A stretch of 64,000 nt of DNA from Corynebacterium lactis (GTDB taxonomy: Bacteria > Actinomycetota > Actinomycetes > Mycobacteriales > Mycobacteriaceae). A model generated the notes under the pieces. The model saw only the letters and a program-made list of their open reading frames with translations. It had not been told where the DNA came from and made no database searches. The stretch is taken from positions 1 through 64,000 of the forward strand of contig NZ_ULHE01000003.1 of NCBI RefSeq assembly GCF_900519355.1, written 5' to 3'. The translations under genes were made by a program, and so were the position numbers. Below are positions 28,034-39,960 of this stretch, in pieces; the first letter of the stretch is position 1; each line of letters starts with the position of its first letter.

Positions 28034-30103
28034 CTACTGAGGACACTTCGCCGCGGACACTTCCGTTCCCGCCAGACCCCTGCGCCGCAGCAGCGGCTCG
28101 ATGTCCTTGTCCCGGCCACGGAAGGCCCGGTAGGCCTCGGTGAAGTCGATCGCCCCGCCGCGGGAGAGCACCTGCCTGCGGAAGTGCGCCCCGTTCGCGG
28201 CGCTGGCACCGCCGTTGTCGCTAAACCACTCGAAGCCGTCGGCGTCAAGCACCTCCGCCCACAGGTAGGAGTAGTAGCCTGCCGAGTAGCCGCCGGCGAA
28301 GATGTGGTTGAAGTAGCGGGAGCGGTAACGCGGCGCGATATGCGCAACGTCCAGGCCCAGCTTGGCCAGCGCGTCCGGCTCAAAGGCGTCGACGTCCGTG
28401 ACCGCCGCGGCCTCCTCCTCCGTCAGGCTGTGCCACGCCAGGTCGATAGCGCAGGCCGCCAGGTACTCGACCGTCGCGAAGCCCTCTCCCGCGGTCTGGG
28501 CTCGCTTCACCGCAGCGACCAGCTCGGCGGGAATCGGCTCGCCGGTCTTGACGTGGAAGGCGTAGTTGGCCAGGATCGACGGCTCCAGCGCCCAGTTCTC
28601 GTTGATCTGGGAGGGGAACTCCACGAAATCCCGGGGGACGTTGGTGCCCGAGAACGTCGGGTAGGTGACGTCGGAAAGCAGGCCGTGGAGGGCGTGGCCG
28701 AACTCGTGGAAGGCGGTGGTGACCTCGTCGAGCGTGAGCAGGACGGGCGTTCCGGGCTCGGTCTCGGCGATATTCATGACGTTGACCACCACCGGCTTGC
28801 GGCCCAGCAGCTTCGACTGATCGCGGAAGGAGCTCATCCACGCCCCGCCGCGCTTGGTCGGCCGCGAGAAGTAGTCGGTGACGATTAGGCCAATGGTCTC
28901 GCCGCCGCCCTGGCGCACCTCCCACACGGTCGTGCCCGGCGCGTATCCTTCCAGGTCATCGCGCTTTTCCACCTCGATGCCGTAGAGCTTCTTCGCGGCG
29001 AAGAAGACGCCGTCCTCGATGACGCGGTGCAGCTCGAAGTAGTTCTTCAGCTCCTCGGTGTCGACCGCGAACTCCTCCGCTTTACGACGCCGCTCCCAGT
29101 AGGGCCAGTCCGCACCCGTGACGGGCTCGTCGCCTGCGAGGTCGGCGACGCGCTTGTACTCGCCCTCGGCGTTGGCGATGGCGGCGGGCGCCAGGTCGGC
29201 GATGAGCTTCCGGGCAGCTGCGGCGGTCTTCGCGGTCTCCTTCGCGATGACGTAGTCGGCGTGGGTGTCGAAGCCCAGCAGCTTCGCCCGGCGCGCCCGC
29301 AGGCGCACGGTCTCCAGCACGACCTCGGTGTTGTCGTGTTCGCCCTGGCCTGCGCGGGCCAGCGATGCCGCATACAGCTTGGCGCGTGTGTCGGCGTTAT
29401 CCAGGTCCGCCAGCAGCGCCGGGGTCGACGGAAGATCCAGCGGGATCAGCCACGGCGCCTCCGAACCCGCCTTCTTGGCGTAGGCCGCCAGGGAGGCGAT
29501 CGCGTCGTCGGAAAGCCCAGCTAACTCGGCGCGGTCGGAGATGGCGACGGCGCGGGCGGAGGTGTCCTTCGGCAGGTTCTCGCCGAAGGCCGTGGAGAGC
29601 TCCGACAGGCGCGCGTTGATGCGGGCCAGTTCCGCCTTGTCCTGCTCGCCGAGGTCCGCACCGGCGCGGCGGAAGTCCTCGCGGATCTTCTCCAGCAGCC
29701 GGGTTGCCTCCGCCTCGTCAGCAGCCCCGTCGACGGAAGTGATGGAGGTGATGCGCTCCCACAGGTCCGAGCGCAGCCGAATGCGATCTAAGTGAGCTGC
29801 CAGCTTCGGGGCGACCTGCGCCTCGATCTCCATGCGGGGCTCAGTGGCATCCGTGCCCGCGATGTTGAAGAAGTACGCGGCCACTCGGTCGAGGTCCTGG
29901 CCGGCGCGCTCCATCGCCTCGATGGTGTTAACGAAAGTGGGTGCCTCGTCCGAGGTGGCAATGGACTCGATCTCGGCCAGGTGCGTCTCCATGGCCGCCT
30001 CGAATGCGCCCAGGACGTCGCTATCGTGAATATCCGCAAAAGGAGGAAGCTCGCAGTAGAGTTCGGAGACTTTCAGAAGTGGGTTCAGTGCATCTTTTGT
30101 CAT
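28034..30103 (-). CDS. M3 family metallopeptidase (peptidyl-dipeptidase Dcp-like)
   Basis: A cytoplasmic zinc oligopeptidase that degrades short peptides. The 689-residue protein has the M3 signature FHEFGHALHG with HExxH-type ligands (here HEFGH) and a downstream Glu ligand. The ATG at 30103 gives the family N-terminus (NPLLKVSELYCELPPFADI); the longer open frame upstream runs antisense into the divergent esterase. The length fits the Dcp/OpdA subfamily. Confidence 0.92.
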   Translation of the reverse strand: MTKDALNPLLKVSELYCELPPFADIHDSDVLGAFEAAMETHLAEIESIATSDEAPTFVNTIEAMERAGQDLDRVAAYFFNIAGTDATEPRMEIEAQVAPKLAAHLDRIRLRSDLWERITSITSVDGAADEAEATRLLEKIREDFRRAGADLGEQDKAELARINARLSELSTAFGENLPKDTSARAVAISDRAELAGLSDDAIASLAAYAKKAGSEAPWLIPLDLPSTPALLADLDNADTRAKLYAASLARAGQGEHDNTEVVLETVRLRARRAKLLGFDTHADYVIAKETAKTAAAARKLIADLAPAAIANAEGEYKRVADLAGDEPVTGADWPYWERRRKAEEFAVDTEELKNYFELHRVIEDGVFFAAKKLYGIEVEKRDDLEGYAPGTTVWEVRQGGGETIGLIVTDYFSRPTKRGGAWMSSFRDQSKLLGRKPVVVNVMNIAETEPGTPVLLTLDEVTTAFHEFGHALHGLLSDVTYPTFSGTNVPRDFVEFPSQINENWALEPSILANYAFHVKTGEPIPAELVAAVKRAQTAGEGFATVEYLAACAIDLAWHSLTEEEAAAVTDVDAFEPDALAKLGLDVAHIAPRYRSRYFNHIFAGGYSAGYYSYLWAEVLDADGFEWFSDNGGASAANGAHFRRQVLSRGGAIDFTEAYRAFRGRDKDIEPLLRRRGLAGTEVSAAKCPQ

Positions 30104-30200
30104 AATGAAAGCTACTGTAGCGTGACGCGGCGCCCGGCGACGCCCAATGAGACGCACGAGGTGACCACGAGGTGACGCGGAAAGGAAACCCGATTCGGCT

Positions 30201-31487
30201 ATGTTGACCATGACCGTTTCCGCCCCCTGCGGGGAATTGACCGGCAGCGTCAAAGACGGAGTCCTCCACGTCTACAACATCGACTACGCCCGCGCCGAGC
30301 CCTTCGCGCCGTCGACGCCGGTCACCGACGGCCCGCACGAGGGAACCCAGCGCAAGGCGCCGGATCAGGAGCTCGTTGTCACCGTCACAGCGCCGCAACC
30401 GGCGCAGCAGGCCGCGCGCGGCGGTGAGGCATTCCCGATCCTCCTGTGGATCCACGGCGGCCGCTACGAGTTCGGGCACCCCTCGGAGCCGTGGACCGAC
30501 TCGACCTCGTTCGCGAAGAACGGCATCGTCACCATCGCGATTGGCTACCGCAAGAACTTGAGTGGCTTCTGGCGCGACAGCCCGACCGAGACCTACCGCG
30601 CGGTCGACGATATTTTTCTCGCCCTCGACTGGGTCCAGCGCAACGCGCCGTCGTTCGGCGGGGATCTGTCCAATGTGACGGTGTCGGGGCAGTCCGCCGG
30701 CGCGGGGCTGGCGCTCTCGATGGCCTCCGACCCGCGCGCCGACGGCAGGGTCCACCGAGTCATCGCCATGTCTCCCGCGTTTTCGCTACTCTCGGGCTCC
30801 ACGGTGCGCAGACTCATGGCCGGGATCGGCATCGGGGCGCGCCCCTCCACCGGGGCCCTCGCCCGGGCCGGGAAGAACAAGGTGGACCGCGCCCAGCGTC
30901 TGGTCGCCGCGGTCAGCCCGTCGGACCCCGCGGTGGGGCCGCGCTTCGACTCGTTTAGCCCGCGCCTGCCCACCCTGATCACCGCCACCAGCGAAGAATT
31001 CTTCGACGAGCCCCCGGTCAAGGTTCTCGACCACCTGCCGACGAAGTACCTGTTTGCCCGCGGCTACGCGAAAACCCACGGTGCCGTGGGCCCCTTCCCC
31101 GCGAAGGAGTACGGCGCGCGGCCCTGTGCCAACGTGATCTCCGACTCGGCGATTCGGTCCAGCGCGGTGAAGGTTGCAGAGCGCACCGTCGCCGCCGGCC
31201 ACGACGTGTGGGCCGCGCAGTTCGAACCAGGACGGGGCATGGGTTACGCCCAAAGGGGCCGGACCTCGGGCGCGCCACACTGCATAGACTTAGCCCGATT
31301 CTTCGGCAGGGAGCGCAATCACCCCTTCCACCAGGTCGCAATCGACTTTGTGAAAACCGGAACGACGAGGTTGCCGCAGTACAGTGACGACCGGGCGGTC
31401 ACGACGTGGGCGGGCGCGGACGACCTGGCGGTGGAGTCCGTGGTGGCCGACGCGTGGGAGGCGCCCCGTAAACTCTTCGGCGCCTAA
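30201..31487 (+). CDS. Carboxylesterase family protein (type B)
   Basis: An alpha/beta-hydrolase of the type B carboxylesterase family. The nucleophile elbow is GQSAGAG (Ser within VTVSGQSAGAGLAL) and the oxyanion hole motif is HGGRYEFG. At 428 residues it is shorter than the usual 480-520, mainly in the C-terminal half, but it is not visibly broken. Starts at 30201 or 30210 are both possible. The natural substrate cannot be told from the sequence. It is divergent from the M3 peptidase. Confidence 0.82.
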   Translation: MLTMTVSAPCGELTGSVKDGVLHVYNIDYARAEPFAPSTPVTDGPHEGTQRKAPDQELVVTVTAPQPAQQAARGGEAFPILLWIHGGRYEFGHPSEPWTDSTSFAKNGIVTIAIGYRKNLSGFWRDSPTETYRAVDDIFLALDWVQRNAPSFGGDLSNVTVSGQSAGAGLALSMASDPRADGRVHRVIAMSPAFSLLSGSTVRRLMAGIGIGARPSTGALARAGKNKVDRAQRLVAAVSPSDPAVGPRFDSFSPRLPTLITATSEEFFDEPPVKVLDHLPTKYLFARGYAKTHGAVGPFPAKEYGARPCANVISDSAIRSSAVKVAERTVAAGHDVWAAQFEPGRGMGYAQRGRTSGAPHCIDLARFFGRERNHPFHQVAIDFVKTGTTRLPQYSDDRAVTTWAGADDLAVESVVADAWEAPRKLFGA

Positions 31488-31495
31488 TTCGGCGC

Positions 31496-31591
31496 CTAGT
31501 TCGGCAGAGTCTGCATGTACTGATAGATCTGCACACACGACAAAATCGTGATCAGGGTGATGAGCACTGCGATAATTTTCCGGCGGTCCAT
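31496..31591 (-). CDS. Small single-pass membrane peptide (31 aa)
   Basis: A 31-codon ORF encodes a basic start (MDRRK), a hydrophobic helix (IIAVLITLITILSCVQI) and a polar end (YQYMQTLPN). The stop lies just after the convergent esterase gene and the start faces treS. The ribosome site is weak (CGGGGGCT). Codon choice is ordinary for the window. No family is recognised; translation needs experimental support. Confidence 0.5.
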   Translation of the reverse strand: MDRRKIIAVLITLITILSCVQIYQYMQTLPN

Positions 31592-31703
31592 AGCCCCCGT
31601 TGTATCCATCCTCACCTAGCTTCGGCAACCTGGATCGTGATGTCCGGATCGTCCCCGTATCTCTTCTTCCCCGTATCTCTCTGCAGCCTCGGTGCGGAGT
31701 CGT

Positions 31704-31716
31704 TACGCTGGAAAAC
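31704..31716 (+). promoter_or_regulatory. -10 element for leaderless treS transcript
   Basis: TACGCT ends 7 nt before the ATG at 31717 and no Shine-Dalgarno sequence is present. Confidence 0.45.
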
Positions 31717-33510
<1,794 letters not shown>

Positions 33511-33556
33511 CCCCCTTCAATTCCAGCGCACCCCACCCCAGGAAAGGCGAAAGACA

Positions 33557-34909
33557 ATGAGCATTCCCACAGCAGACCTAATCGCCACCGAACTTGCGCA
33601 GAGCTTGCCCAAGATGCGCTTCTTCGCGGACAAGACCTCGACCATTGAGTCGGTGGAGGTCCTCTCCCTCGAGCCGGTCGTGCGTGCCGACGCCGCCTCC
33701 CCGGACATCGACATCGCGCTTGTTCGCGTACACACCGCCTCCGCGTCCCCCACCTACCAGCTCCCCATCGCCTGGGCCTCCGAGCTCCCCCAGGGCCTCG
33801 ACCAGGCGGTTCTGGTCAAGGCCGAGGGGCTGCTCGGCTACGACGCGCTTGCCGACGCCGCCGCCGTCACCGCCCTGGGGATCAAGCTCGCCGAGGGCGG
33901 CAGCCTCGGCGCGATGGAGCTTAAAACCGTGCCGGGCGCGGAGCTGCCTCGGCCGACCGCCGGCCGCCCGATGGGCGTCGAGCAGTCGAACACCTCCGTG
34001 ATCTTCGACGACGCCGTGATGTGCAAGTTCTTCCGTCGCCTCCACCCCGGCACCAACGCGGACGTGGAGCTGCTGGCAGCACTCTCCCAGGCCGGGTGCG
34101 ACTCCGTGCCGCGGCTGTTTGGATGGCTGGAGGCCACCATCGGCGGGGAGACCTACACCACCGCGATGATGCAGGAATTCGTCCCGAACTCCGTCGACGG
34201 CTGGGAGCTGGCCCTCGGCGCCGTGCGCGACGCCATCCGCGAAATCGACCTCGACCTCGACCAGCTGGGCACCGACTTCGCGCTTGAGTCCCGCGCGCTC
34301 GGCGAGGCCGTTGCGGCGGTGCACCACAGCCTGGCTGCGGCGCTGCCGGTGAAGAACCGCCTCTCGGGCTCCGAGCTGGTGGCCCCGCTGCGGGCCCGCC
34401 TCGAGTTCGTCGCCGGCGTCGTTCCCGAGATCGCGGAGGTCAGGGCCAAGGCGGAGGCGGTCTTCGCCCGCGCCGAGGAAGCCGTGCCGGCGGAGGGCGC
34501 CGTCGTCCAGCGAATCCACGGCGACCTGCACCTCGGCCAGGTGCTGCGCACGCCGCGTGGCTGGCGCCTGATCGACTTCGAGGGTGAGCCCTCGCGCCCG
34601 TGGGAGGAGCGCCGCCTGCCGGACCACCCGCTGCGCGACGTCGCGGGCATGCTGCGTTCCTTCGACTACGCGGCGCATTACCCGCTGCTGACCGGCCGCG
34701 AGGACGCCGAGGCTACGACCTCCCGCGTCGATCAGTGGGCCAGGCGCAATATCGAGGCCTTCCTCGACGGCTACGCCGACGCCGGATCTGCCGAGCTCCT
34801 CGACGCCTTCGTCCTGGACAAGGCAATTTACGAGTGCCTCTACGAGGCTCAGAACCGCCCGGACTGGCTGGCGCTGCCCCTCGGCGCTGTGCGCACGCTG
34901 TTAGGATAA
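33557..34909 (+). CDS. mak: Maltokinase (Mak/Pep2)
   Basis: Maltokinase phosphorylates maltose to maltose 1-phosphate with ATP, the donor for GlgE. The 450-residue protein has the aminoglycoside-phosphotransferase-like Brenner motif HGDLHLGQVL and the metal-binding IDFEGEPSRP. The ATG at 33557 has a GGAAAGG Shine-Dalgarno and gives the expected N-terminus. In many actinobacteria Mak and TreS form a complex or fusion, which fits their adjacency here. Confidence 0.93.
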   Translation: MSIPTADLIATELAQSLPKMRFFADKTSTIESVEVLSLEPVVRADAASPDIDIALVRVHTASASPTYQLPIAWASELPQGLDQAVLVKAEGLLGYDALADAAAVTALGIKLAEGGSLGAMELKTVPGAELPRPTAGRPMGVEQSNTSVIFDDAVMCKFFRRLHPGTNADVELLAALSQAGCDSVPRLFGWLEATIGGETYTTAMMQEFVPNSVDGWELALGAVRDAIREIDLDLDQLGTDFALESRALGEAVAAVHHSLAAALPVKNRLSGSELVAPLRARLEFVAGVVPEIAEVRAKAEAVFARAEEAVPAEGAVVQRIHGDLHLGQVLRTPRGWRLIDFEGEPSRPWEERRLPDHPLRDVAGMLRSFDYAAHYPLLTGREDAEATTSRVDQWARRNIEAFLDGYADAGSAELLDAFVLDKAIYECLYEAQNRPDWLALPLGAVRTLLG

Positions 34910-34925
34910 GTACTTTCCTATCCGC

Positions 34926-34949
34926 GCAACCTTCGGTTGCAACCTTTTT
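34926..34949 (+). terminator. Terminator between mak and the ABC exporter
   Basis: GCAACC and GGTTGC form a 6-bp hairpin with a 3-nt loop, followed by AACCTTTTT. It ends 21 nt before the ABC transporter start and separates the treS-mak transcript from that gene. Confidence 0.7.
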
Positions 34950-34969
34950 AAGAACAGTGTGAGGTCGCC

Positions 34970-36850
34970 GTGCGTCTGCTCAGCAGGATCCTGTCCACGA
35001 CAAGGGTGCTCTGGCCCTTCTACATAGGCGTCATCGTCTGCTCGCTGGCGACAGCCGCGGCGACGCTGGTCAGCCCGTTCCTGATCCGCGACGCAACGGA
35101 TGCGATCGTCTCCACGGTCACCGGGCCGGGCGGCGACGACGCGGTAACGAAGGCGACCCGCACCGTGTTCTGGCTGGTCATCGGCCTGCTCATCGCGGAC
35201 CTGACGCAGACGCTGGTCCACAACGTCGGCGGCTACCTGGGCGACGTGATGACCGCCCGCATGCGCGAGATCCTGTCGACCCGGTACTTCGCGAAGCTGC
35301 TGAGCCTGCCCCAGCGCTACTTCGACAGCCAGGTCACGGGCACGATCATCGCCCGCTTGGAGCGTTCGATCACGAATGTCACGCAGTTCCTGCAGGCGTT
35401 TTCCAACAACTTCTTCCCGATGCTGCTCACGGTCGGCGCCGTGCTCGTGATTACCGCCTGGCACTACTGGCCGCTGGCTCTGCTGCTGATCATCGTCTTC
35501 CCCGTCTACACCTTCCTGACCGCGCTGACCTCGAAGCGCTGGCAGAAGATCGAGGGCAAGAAGAACGAGCAGATCGACACCGCGGGCGGCCGCTTCGCCG
35601 AGGCCATCGGCCAGGTCAAGGTGGTCCGCTCCTTCACCTCCGAGCTGCGCGAGATCGCGTTCTTCGGCTCCCGCTTCGTCCGCACCATCTCACTGACCCG
35701 CGAGCAGTCCTCCTGGTGGCACCGCATGGACGCCCTGCGCGGCGGCATCCTCAACGTCATCTTCGCGGGCATCTACATGGTGCTTTTCCTGCGCACGCTG
35801 CACGGCGACTTCTCGCTCGGCACTATGGTCATGCTGATTCAGCTGGTCAACATGGCCCGCCAGCCGGTCATGATGATGAGCTACCTGGTCGATACCGCCC
35901 AGCGCGCCATCGCCGGCTCCCGCGACTACTTCCACGTGATGGAGCTGGACCCGGAGTCGCGCACCCAGCCGGAGCTGCTGGCGGCTGCGGCGACCGACTC
36001 CGGCGAGGTCGAGGTCTCCTCGACGGGCGCCGCGCGACGCAGCCGCGAGCGCGCCGAGGCGCAGAAGGCCGAAGGCGCCCCCATCGTCGACTTCGACCGG
36101 GTCTCCTTCTCCTACGACGAGGACAAGCCGGTACTCACCGACGTGTCCTTCACCGCCTACTCCGGGCAGAAGGTGGCCCTCGTCGGCGAGTCCGGCGGCG
36201 GCAAGTCCACCATCGTCAACCTGCTTCTCGGCTTCTACGCGCCGAGCGCCGGCCAGCTGAGCGTCATCGGATCCGATGTCAACGACATCTCCGGCTCCGA
36301 CCTGCGCGCGGGCTCGGCCGTGGTCTTCCAGGACGCGGCGCTGTTCTCCGGCACCATTCGCGAGAACATCGCCTACGGCAACCCGGACGCCACCGACGCC
36401 GAGATCGTCGAGGCCGCCCGCAAGGCCAACGCGGACACCTTCATCCGGGCTTTCGCCGAGGGCTACGACACCACCATCGGCGAGCGCGGCCTGAAGCTCT
36501 CGGGAGGTCAGAAGCAGCGCATCGCCATCGCCCGCGCAATCCTAAAGGACGCTCCCCTGCTCATCCTGGACGAGGCGACCTCCGCCCTGGACACCAAGGC
36601 CGAGCGCGAGGTCCAGCACGGCCTGGAGAAGCTGATGGAGGGCCGCACCACCGTCATCATCGCCCACCGCCTGTCGACCATCTCCGACGTGGACACCATC
36701 GTCACGCTTGCCGACGGCCGCGTCGACGAGGTCGGCTCCCCGGCGGAGCTGGCGACCACGGACGGCATCTACGCCGAACTGCTGCGGCTGACCGCGTCGG
36801 CCTCGGCGGCCGACCGCAAGCGCCTGCAGCAGTTCGGAATCAAGGGCTAG
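34970..36850 (+). CDS. ABC transporter ATP-binding/permease protein (exporter half-transporter)
   Basis: The 626-residue protein fuses an N-terminal six-helix ABC transmembrane domain (about residues 15-330) to a nucleotide-binding domain. Walker A is GESGGGKST, the signature is LSGGQKQR, Walker B is LLILDEATSALD and the H-loop is IIAHRLST. A charged linker with RRSRERAEAQKAEG joins the two. It should work as a homodimer or pair with another half-transporter. The substrate is unknown. The GTG at 34970 follows GAGG. Confidence 0.9.
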   Translation: MRLLSRILSTTRVLWPFYIGVIVCSLATAAATLVSPFLIRDATDAIVSTVTGPGGDDAVTKATRTVFWLVIGLLIADLTQTLVHNVGGYLGDVMTARMREILSTRYFAKLLSLPQRYFDSQVTGTIIARLERSITNVTQFLQAFSNNFFPMLLTVGAVLVITAWHYWPLALLLIIVFPVYTFLTALTSKRWQKIEGKKNEQIDTAGGRFAEAIGQVKVVRSFTSELREIAFFGSRFVRTISLTREQSSWWHRMDALRGGILNVIFAGIYMVLFLRTLHGDFSLGTMVMLIQLVNMARQPVMMMSYLVDTAQRAIAGSRDYFHVMELDPESRTQPELLAAAATDSGEVEVSSTGAARRSRERAEAQKAEGAPIVDFDRVSFSYDEDKPVLTDVSFTAYSGQKVALVGESGGGKSTIVNLLLGFYAPSAGQLSVIGSDVNDISGSDLRAGSAVVFQDAALFSGTIRENIAYGNPDATDAEIVEAARKANADTFIRAFAEGYDTTIGERGLKLSGGQKQRIAIARAILKDAPLLILDEATSALDTKAEREVQHGLEKLMEGRTTVIIAHRLSTISDVDTIVTLADGRVDEVGSPAELATTDGIYAELLRLTASASAADRKRLQQFGIKG

Positions 36851-36860
36851 ACATCAAGGT

Positions 36861-36879
36861 CTAGCCGCTACGCGGCTAG
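36861..36879. terminator. Hairpin between convergent genes
   Basis: CTAGCCGC and GCGGCTAG form a perfect 8-bp stem with a TAC loop, midway between the converging ABC transporter and diacylglycerol kinase genes. There is no T-run on either side, so intrinsic termination is uncertain. Confidence 0.4.
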
Positions 36880-36886
36880 CCGCGAG

Positions 36887-37846
36887 CTACGGCCGCGGCA
36901 CGATGTACTTGCCGACGGACGGCACGACCTCGACGGTGACCGGCATGGGGAACATGAAGTCGCCGTCGGCGTATGCGTTCATGGGGCGAGCCGGACCCGT
37001 GTACTCGACGTGGGCCTTGCGGGCCCGATACGTGCTGACCTCCTCGATCTGGTCGAGGGTGCCGTCGAAGACCGACTTGAACGCCAGGGCCGCCTTGAGG
37101 CGGGATCCCTTGCCGATCACCGTGATGTCCATCAGCCCGTCGGAGTGGTCCGCGGTCGGGCAGATCTTCATGCCACCGCCGTAGGAGCGGGTGTTGCCGA
37201 ACGCGGCCAGCGTAATCGGGTCGTCGAGGACGCGCTCGTCGTCAAGCGTGATCTTAAACGGCAGCGAGTGGAAGGCCAGGAACTCGCGGACGATGGCGAG
37301 GTTGTAGCGGTTGCGGCCGTGCGGCCAACTCATCTGGTTGACGCGGTCGGAGACGATGGAGTCGAAGCCGGCGCACATGATGGTGCCGAACCACTTCTGG
37401 TTCCCCTGCACGTCGGTGATGCGGCCGAGGTCCGTGGTGGTCCAGAAGCCGTCGGCGATGACGTTCGCGGCCTCCTTGGCGTCGTCGCGCGGCAGGTTGT
37501 ACTCGCGGCCGTGGTCGTTGCCGGTGCCGGCCGGAACGATGCCAAGCGGGATGCCGGTGCCGGCCTGCTCCTGCAGCGCCAGGTTGATCATGCCGTCGCC
37601 GCCGCAGACCGCCAGGGCGTCGATACGCCCGTCGGCGATGACCTCGCGGATGAGGCGGCGGGCGTCGTCAGGGTTGGAGCCCTGTAGCGCCAGCACGTCG
37701 ATGCCGCGGTCGGCGAAGACTCGGCTAGCCTTGCGGGAGGCGGCCTGCGACGCCCCATGCCCCGCATGGGGGTTGGTGACGAGGGCGATCGTCTCGATCT
37801 TGGTGTTGCCCAGCGGGTAGTTGAGGTCCTTGTCGTGTGCGGTCAT
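36887..37846 (-). CDS. Diacylglycerol kinase family lipid kinase
   Basis: The 319-residue protein has the DAGK catalytic motifs VCGGDGMINLAL and GIVPAGTGND, and an N-terminal TNPHAGHG. Such enzymes phosphorylate diacylglycerol or related lipids to phosphatidate. The ATG at 37846 is preferred; the frame upstream is unlike the family. It is divergent from the AGPS-like flavoprotein, with glpD further on, the same neighbours as the mycobacterial lipid kinase Rv2252. The group suggests a glycerolipid function. Confidence 0.88.
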   Translation of the reverse strand: MTAHDKDLNYPLGNTKIETIALVTNPHAGHGASQAASRKASRVFADRGIDVLALQGSNPDDARRLIREVIADGRIDALAVCGGDGMINLALQEQAGTGIPLGIVPAGTGNDHGREYNLPRDDAKEAANVIADGFWTTTDLGRITDVQGNQKWFGTIMCAGFDSIVSDRVNQMSWPHGRNRYNLAIVREFLAFHSLPFKITLDDERVLDDPITLAAFGNTRSYGGGMKICPTADHSDGLMDITVIGKGSRLKAALAFKSVFDGTLDQIEEVSTYRARKAHVEYTGPARPMNAYADGDFMFPMPVTVEVVPSVGKYIVPRP

Positions 37847-38030
37847 CAGCCTTAAAACCCTATCTTGACATGCATTTTTGGGGAATGTCGCACGCCTTGC
37901 GCGCGCTCTACTAAAAATTCTATCAGCCTTAGTTGACATTTTTTGCCAATTCGTAACGAAAAGGGGCTAAGATAGTGCTAGAAACATCGTCAACCCCATT
38001 GGGCACCCCTGACTGAGAGGACCTTCCACA

Positions 38031-39721
38031 ATGGCTAACAAGCTCACCATCCCCTATCGTATGCGCTGGTGGGGCTGGGGCGTCGACGGCAACGACAAGC
38101 CGATTACCCCCAGCAGCGAAAAGCTCCTCCAGCAAGAAATTGGCATGTCCCTCGAGGCGAACAACCCACCGCGGGACATCTCCGAGGTCTCCATCCCCGA
38201 GGGCAGGCTTAACGACGACGACGTTGCGGCGCTGTCCGGCATCGTCGGCGAGGAAAACGTCGCCACCGACCACGACACCCGAGTCAAGCACGCCGTCGGC
38301 CGCTCCTACGCCGACTTGGCCCGGCTGCGCGCGGCGAAGCTGGACGTGGCGCCGGACGCCGTCGTCCTGCCGAAGAACGAGCAGCAGATCGTCGACCTGT
38401 TCAAGGTCTGTTCTGAGCGCAAGATCGCCATCGTCGCATTCGGCGGCGGCACCTCCGTCGTCGGCGGCGTCGAGGCCGTCGACGGCGGCCTGGGCAAGGC
38501 CATCGCGGTGTCCATGGTCGCCTTCGACAAGATCCTGGAGATCAACGAGGTAGCGGGAACCGCCACCGTCGAGACCGGCGTCTTCGGCCCGGACCTGGAG
38601 GAGGCGCTGGCCGCCAAGGGCTTTACCGCCGGCCACTTCCCGCAGTCCTTCGAGTACTCCACCGTCGGCGGCTGGGTCTCCTGCCGCTCCGCCGGCCAGG
38701 AGTCCTCCGGCTACGGGCGCATCGACCGCAACGTCATCGGCATGCGCGTCGTCACGCCCGCCGGAACCATGGAGTTCCGCGACATGCCCTCGTCCGCCTC
38801 CGGCCCGAACCCGCGCGAGCTCTTCCTCGGCTCCGAGGGCACGCTGGGCATCATCACCCACGTGACCATCGCGCTAAACAAGCGCCCGAAGAAGATGCTC
38901 TTCGACACCTACTTCTTCGACGGCTTCGATGAGGCAGCTAGCGTCCTGCGCAAGCTGGAGCAGGACGGCCACATCCCGCACCTGGCCCGCCTGTCGGACG
39001 AGAAGGAGACCCACTTCGGCCTGACCCAGCTGGCCAAGGGCTCGCTGTCCGAGAACCTCGCGAAGTACCTGGACATGCGCGGCATCGAGCATCCCTGTAT
39101 GGTGCTCTTCGGCTTCGCCCAGACCGACGCGGTCGGCGCGCGCGTCGCCCGCGAGCGCCTGGCGACCCGCCTGCTGGGCAAGAAGTGCGTCCGCGTCGGC
39201 GCCATCCCCGGCATGACCTGGGTCAACCACCGCTTCTCCTCGCCGTACCTGCGCGACGTCATGATGACGCGCCGCGTCGGCGTCGACACCCTCGAGACTG
39301 CCACCACCTGGGACCAGGCCAGCGAGCTGCGCCGCAAGATCATCGAGCGCATGGAGGCGGCCGGCGAGGCCCACGGCACCCCGGTCTACGTCTTCTGCCA
39401 CATCTCGCACATGTACGAGTCGGGCTGCTCGCTGTACTTCACGTACTTCTTCCGCGAGACCGAGGGCGAAATCCTGCAGCAGTGGATGGACATCAAGTCG
39501 GCCGCCTCGAACGCCATGATGGAGTTCGGCGGCACGATTACGCACCACCACGGCGTCGGCCAGGATCACTCCCCGCAGTACTACGTCGAGAACACCGAGC
39601 TCTTCACCAAGGTCATGCGCGCGGTCAAGGCCGAGCTCGACCCGGCGGCATCCTCAACCCGGCCAAGCTCGCCACCGGCCCGCGCTCGCTGGAGGAGCGT
39701 TACGACGGCACGATGATCTAG
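38031..39721 (+). CDS. FAD-binding oxidase, alkyldihydroxyacetonephosphate synthase-like (C-terminal frameshift)
   Basis: A PCMH-type flavoprotein with FAD-binding VAFGGGTSVVGG, a central GSEGTLGI and a C-terminal HHHGVGQDH motif, close to AGPS-like oxidases such as mycobacterial Rv2251. One base seems lost near 39644: the frame ends in an unrelated tail at 39716, but adding a G (CCCGG to CCCGGG) gives DPGGILNPAKLATG and the family C-terminus, ending at 39721 (563 aa). The start has GAGAGGACC upstream. The substrate is unknown; neighbours suggest glycerolipid chemistry. Confidence 0.85.
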
Positions 39722-39738
39722 CCGCCCCAGCATTGCTC

Positions 39739-39861
39739 TTAGTCGGTAGCACCGACCAGGCTGACCAGCTCGCTGGAGTAAATCTCCGGCGAGGCTGGGC
39801 CGTCATAAATGAACAGGGAAACGTAGTCTTCCAGGGTGAAGGTTTCGATTGCGGCGGTCAT
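39739..39861 (-). CDS. Small acidic protein (40 aa)
   Basis: A 40-codon ORF with window-typical G/C-rich third positions (about three quarters). The peptide is acidic and has no membrane helix: it opens MTAAIETFTLEDYVSLF and ends LVSLVGATD. A GAGAGAAG stretch 10 nt upstream may serve as ribosome site. The ORF can be extended 28 codons upstream but that part is not convincing. No family is recognised and no modification enzyme lies nearby. Confidence 0.45.
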   Translation of the reverse strand: MTAAIETFTLEDYVSLFIYDGPASPEIYSSELVSLVGATD

Positions 39862-39960
39862 TGCGCTGTTGCTTCTCTCACGTGTTTGCTTCGGCTTATC
39901 GGGGAAAATTCGTCCGTGCGAGGGGCAAACGCTTGCAACAGGCAACTAAAAGGCGAGCCG

